DNA from: Baffinella frigidus
Lineage: Eukaryota > Cryptophyceae > Cryptomonadales > Baffinellaceae
Length of the DNA stretch: 16,903 nucleotides
Direction of reading: 5' to 3'
NCBI GenBank assembly: GCA_026770585.1
Contig: MU647752.1
Location: forward strand, 37,453 to 54,355
The notes under the pieces: model-generated
Seen by the model: the letters and a program-made list of their open reading frames with translations, nothing else
Told to the model about the DNA's origin: nothing
Database searches by the model: none
In this document: positions 10,201-13,200 of the stretch, piece after piece
Numbering within the stretch: position 1 is the first letter of the stretch
Layout of the letters: the number at the start of each line of letters is the position of its first letter
Position numbers and translations under genes: made by a program

Positions 10201-13200
10201 TCACGTATGGCTGCGGTTCAGGGTTCAGGGTTTGGGGTTTGGGGTTTGGGGTTTGGGGTTGAGTGTTGAGGGTTTAGGGGTTAGGGGATGGGGTTTGGGG
10301 TTGAGGGTTTGGAAACAAGGGGGAGAGAGCCACACGACTGTTGACTAAACAGGCAGGTCGTGTGCCGGGGTGGAATCAACCTGAATGATGAGACGCTTAC
10401 CGGTGAGTACAGGTTATGCACCAGGAAACGCTGGGGTTAGCCACCTGTCGTGGATATCTGCAAACCCCCTCTTCTCTCTCTCGACAAACAACCTTTCGTT
10501 CTCGCACGTCTCAGGCGGGATCCTACCCCGGCACACAACCTTATCCGGGGAAACCTCTTTTTCTTTAGTTTGATGGCCACGAAAATTACTACACAACTGC
10601 TTTAATATTACTAATAAAAACGAACCGTGTAGTAATTTTCGCTGACCTCAAACTAAAGAAAAATAGGGTTTCCCGGATAAAACCTGCCTCTTTGGTCAAC
10701 AGTCGCGGGGATTTCTCTCCAAACCAACAGTCGCGGGGATTACTCGCCCGTGTCTCCAAAGTGCCTTCGCTTTCGCACGTATCGGGCGGGGAGCAACCTG
10801 GATGATGAGGCACTTGGGGTGACTAAACCATGTAGGGTGTTTACCCGGGAACAGGCGGTCAGGCTGGGAGCGACCTGGACCAGACAAATGATTTATGTCT
10901 TTCCCAAAGATATTTTTTCTGTCCCTATCAGGTGTCGGGCGGGGAGCAACCTGAATGATGAGGCACTTTCCGCCGTTCCGCCCCCACAGCGTCTTCAGGC
11001 ACTGAAACTCTGCACCCCGAGAGAGAACTTCAGGCGCACACTTTGCGTGGGGGGGTTAGAGTCATCTCATAACCTGTTTCTCAGGTGACCACCTGCCAAG
11101 AGGGCTATAGCTCTGCCTCACTCGGGTTGACCAAATATGCTCAAGTTGACATGCTGGGTTTGCGGTACAAATCCGTCACCTTTGGAGCTGAAACGGGCCC
11201 GGGCTCAACACATTGGTGATCCCAAATGGAATGAGACAGCGCTGGAGGTCGCTGAGAGGAAACGCGAATTGTATGACCTACGGGTCGCCCTACGGTAGGA
11301 GGTGGCTAGCAAATTCTTGTGGGTGTGGCCTATATATGATAGATGGACGGCTTATTTGGACGGTGCTTGGAGGTCGCTGAGAGGAAACGAGGAGGCAGAA
11401 GTGACTTATGTAAGTCAATTCGAGACCGTTACTCCCTTTTCATCTCTCGTAACGTCGCAAAGATCATCTGATTTCTTTTCAAGAGATCAGAGCCACCTTT
11501 GGAGCGGAAACAGGCCCGGGCTCAACACATTGGTGATCCCAAATGGAATGAGACAGCGCTAGGGTACCTGCAATGAAGGACTTTCCCGCGGCGGTGGGGA
11601 GGGAGACGATAAGGTTCTATCCGGAGCTCGGAGACCGGCTTTCATGTTCTCTTCCTCATGGGTTGTACGACAAGATAGCACACACACACCCATAACATGT
11701 CACAAAACGGCTCGAGTTTTCACTTCCCGATACCCCCCCACCCCCACCAGACCCAGGTAAAATCCGAGCGAGCCTGGAATCTACAATACCTGCAATGGCA
11801 AGGACTTGCCCGCGGCTGTGAGGTTTCAGATTTCGGGTTTCAGGTTTCTGGTTTCGGGTTTAGATCGAATCCTGGTGCAGGTTTGAGGGTTGAGGGTTGA
11901 GGGTTGAGGGTTTGGGCGTAGGGTTTAGGGTTTAGGGGGGGTACCTGCAATAAAGCTCTTGCCTGCGGCGGTGGGGAGCGATACGGCGAGATTTTTCCCG
12001 GCGCTTAGCGAGCGGTGCGGTTCAGGGTTTCGGGTTTCGGGTTTCGGGTTAAGGAATTAGGGTTTCGGGGTTCGGGTTTAGATCGAATCTTAGGAGCGTC
12101 AGGCATGGACGCTGGCTCGTGGTGAAGGAACTCCAGGGCAAAGCAACTTCCAGGGCAAAGCAACCTGGAATTTCCTTCACCACGAGACAGCAAAGCAACC
12201 TGGAAGCAACCTGGAAAATGCACCACGAGACAGCAAAGCAACCGTGGAACAGCCCCGCCGGCAGGCTCGTGAACGCCCGCGTGACCGGTCACGCGGACGC
12301 CGAAGCCAACTGTCCGAGGTGACTGCCTTGGCAGTCACCTGCTTTCATCACCACGAGACAGCAAAGCAACCTGGAAGCAACCTGGAAAATGCTTTGCCCT
12401 GGAATCGGTATCTGCAATGACGCTTGGGTTTGGGGGGTTGGGTCTAGGGTTTAGGGTTTAGGGTGTACAATACCTGCAATGAAGGACTTGCCCGCGGCAG
12501 TAGGGAGGGAGACGACAAGGTTTTTGCCGGAGATCAGCGAGCGGTGCTGCAGACACTCAACTCGTAGGGACATAGGTGGGTTCCTACGGATAAGTTAACG
12601 GAAACTCGGGCATTTTCTGCCCGAAAATCCCTTTGTAGCCCGCTGTGTGGCTAGGGTACCTGCAATGAAGGACTTGCCCGCGGCGGTGGGGAGAGAAACG
12701 ACGAGGTTTTTGCCGGAGCTCAGCGCGCGGTGCTGCAGACACTCCACCTAGGGCGTGGGGTTCAGGGTTCAGGGTTTGGGGTTTAGGGTTGAGGGTGTAG
12801 GATTTAGGGTGCAGGGTGTAGAGTGTAGGGTGTGTAGGGTTTAGGGTGTCGGGTGTAGGGTTGAGTCATGCAAAAAAAGCCATGCAAACTGTCAACTGAG
12901 GTGATGAAAACGTTTTTAAACGTGCGTCACCTGAGTTGATGAAAAAAAAATTTGTCAACAGCCGCGGGAGCCTCAGGCGCAGAACAAAACTCCTACTCGT
13001 ACGGGGCGCGCAACCCTGAACCCTGAACTCTGAACCCTGAACCCCAAACCACAAACCATAAACCATATACCCGAAACCCGAAACCCTAAACCCTAAACAC
13101 CAACCCTGAAACTCTAAACACAAAACCCTAAACCTACCCTACACCCTAAATCTGCCACTCGTAACCCTAAACCCTGCACCCTGCACCCTGCACCAAAAAC

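Noticed and set aside
10414-10596. Possible exon with PPETCENERLF, similar to 10740-10800
   Set aside because: These segments follow the exon 4 donor in each copy, so they are duplicated intron starts, and they do not fit between CLIIQ and PYV of the protein.
11105-11252. A helicase exon reading ALSHSIWDHQ, similar at 15086-15226
   Set aside because: The shared sequence is explained by inverted TAGCTCTG ends and an internal hairpin, so it is a MITE. The frames also break with a stop.
12113-12410. CRISPR-like array
   Set aside because: The repeats are irregular, overlapping and without uniform spacers, and the context is eukaryotic.
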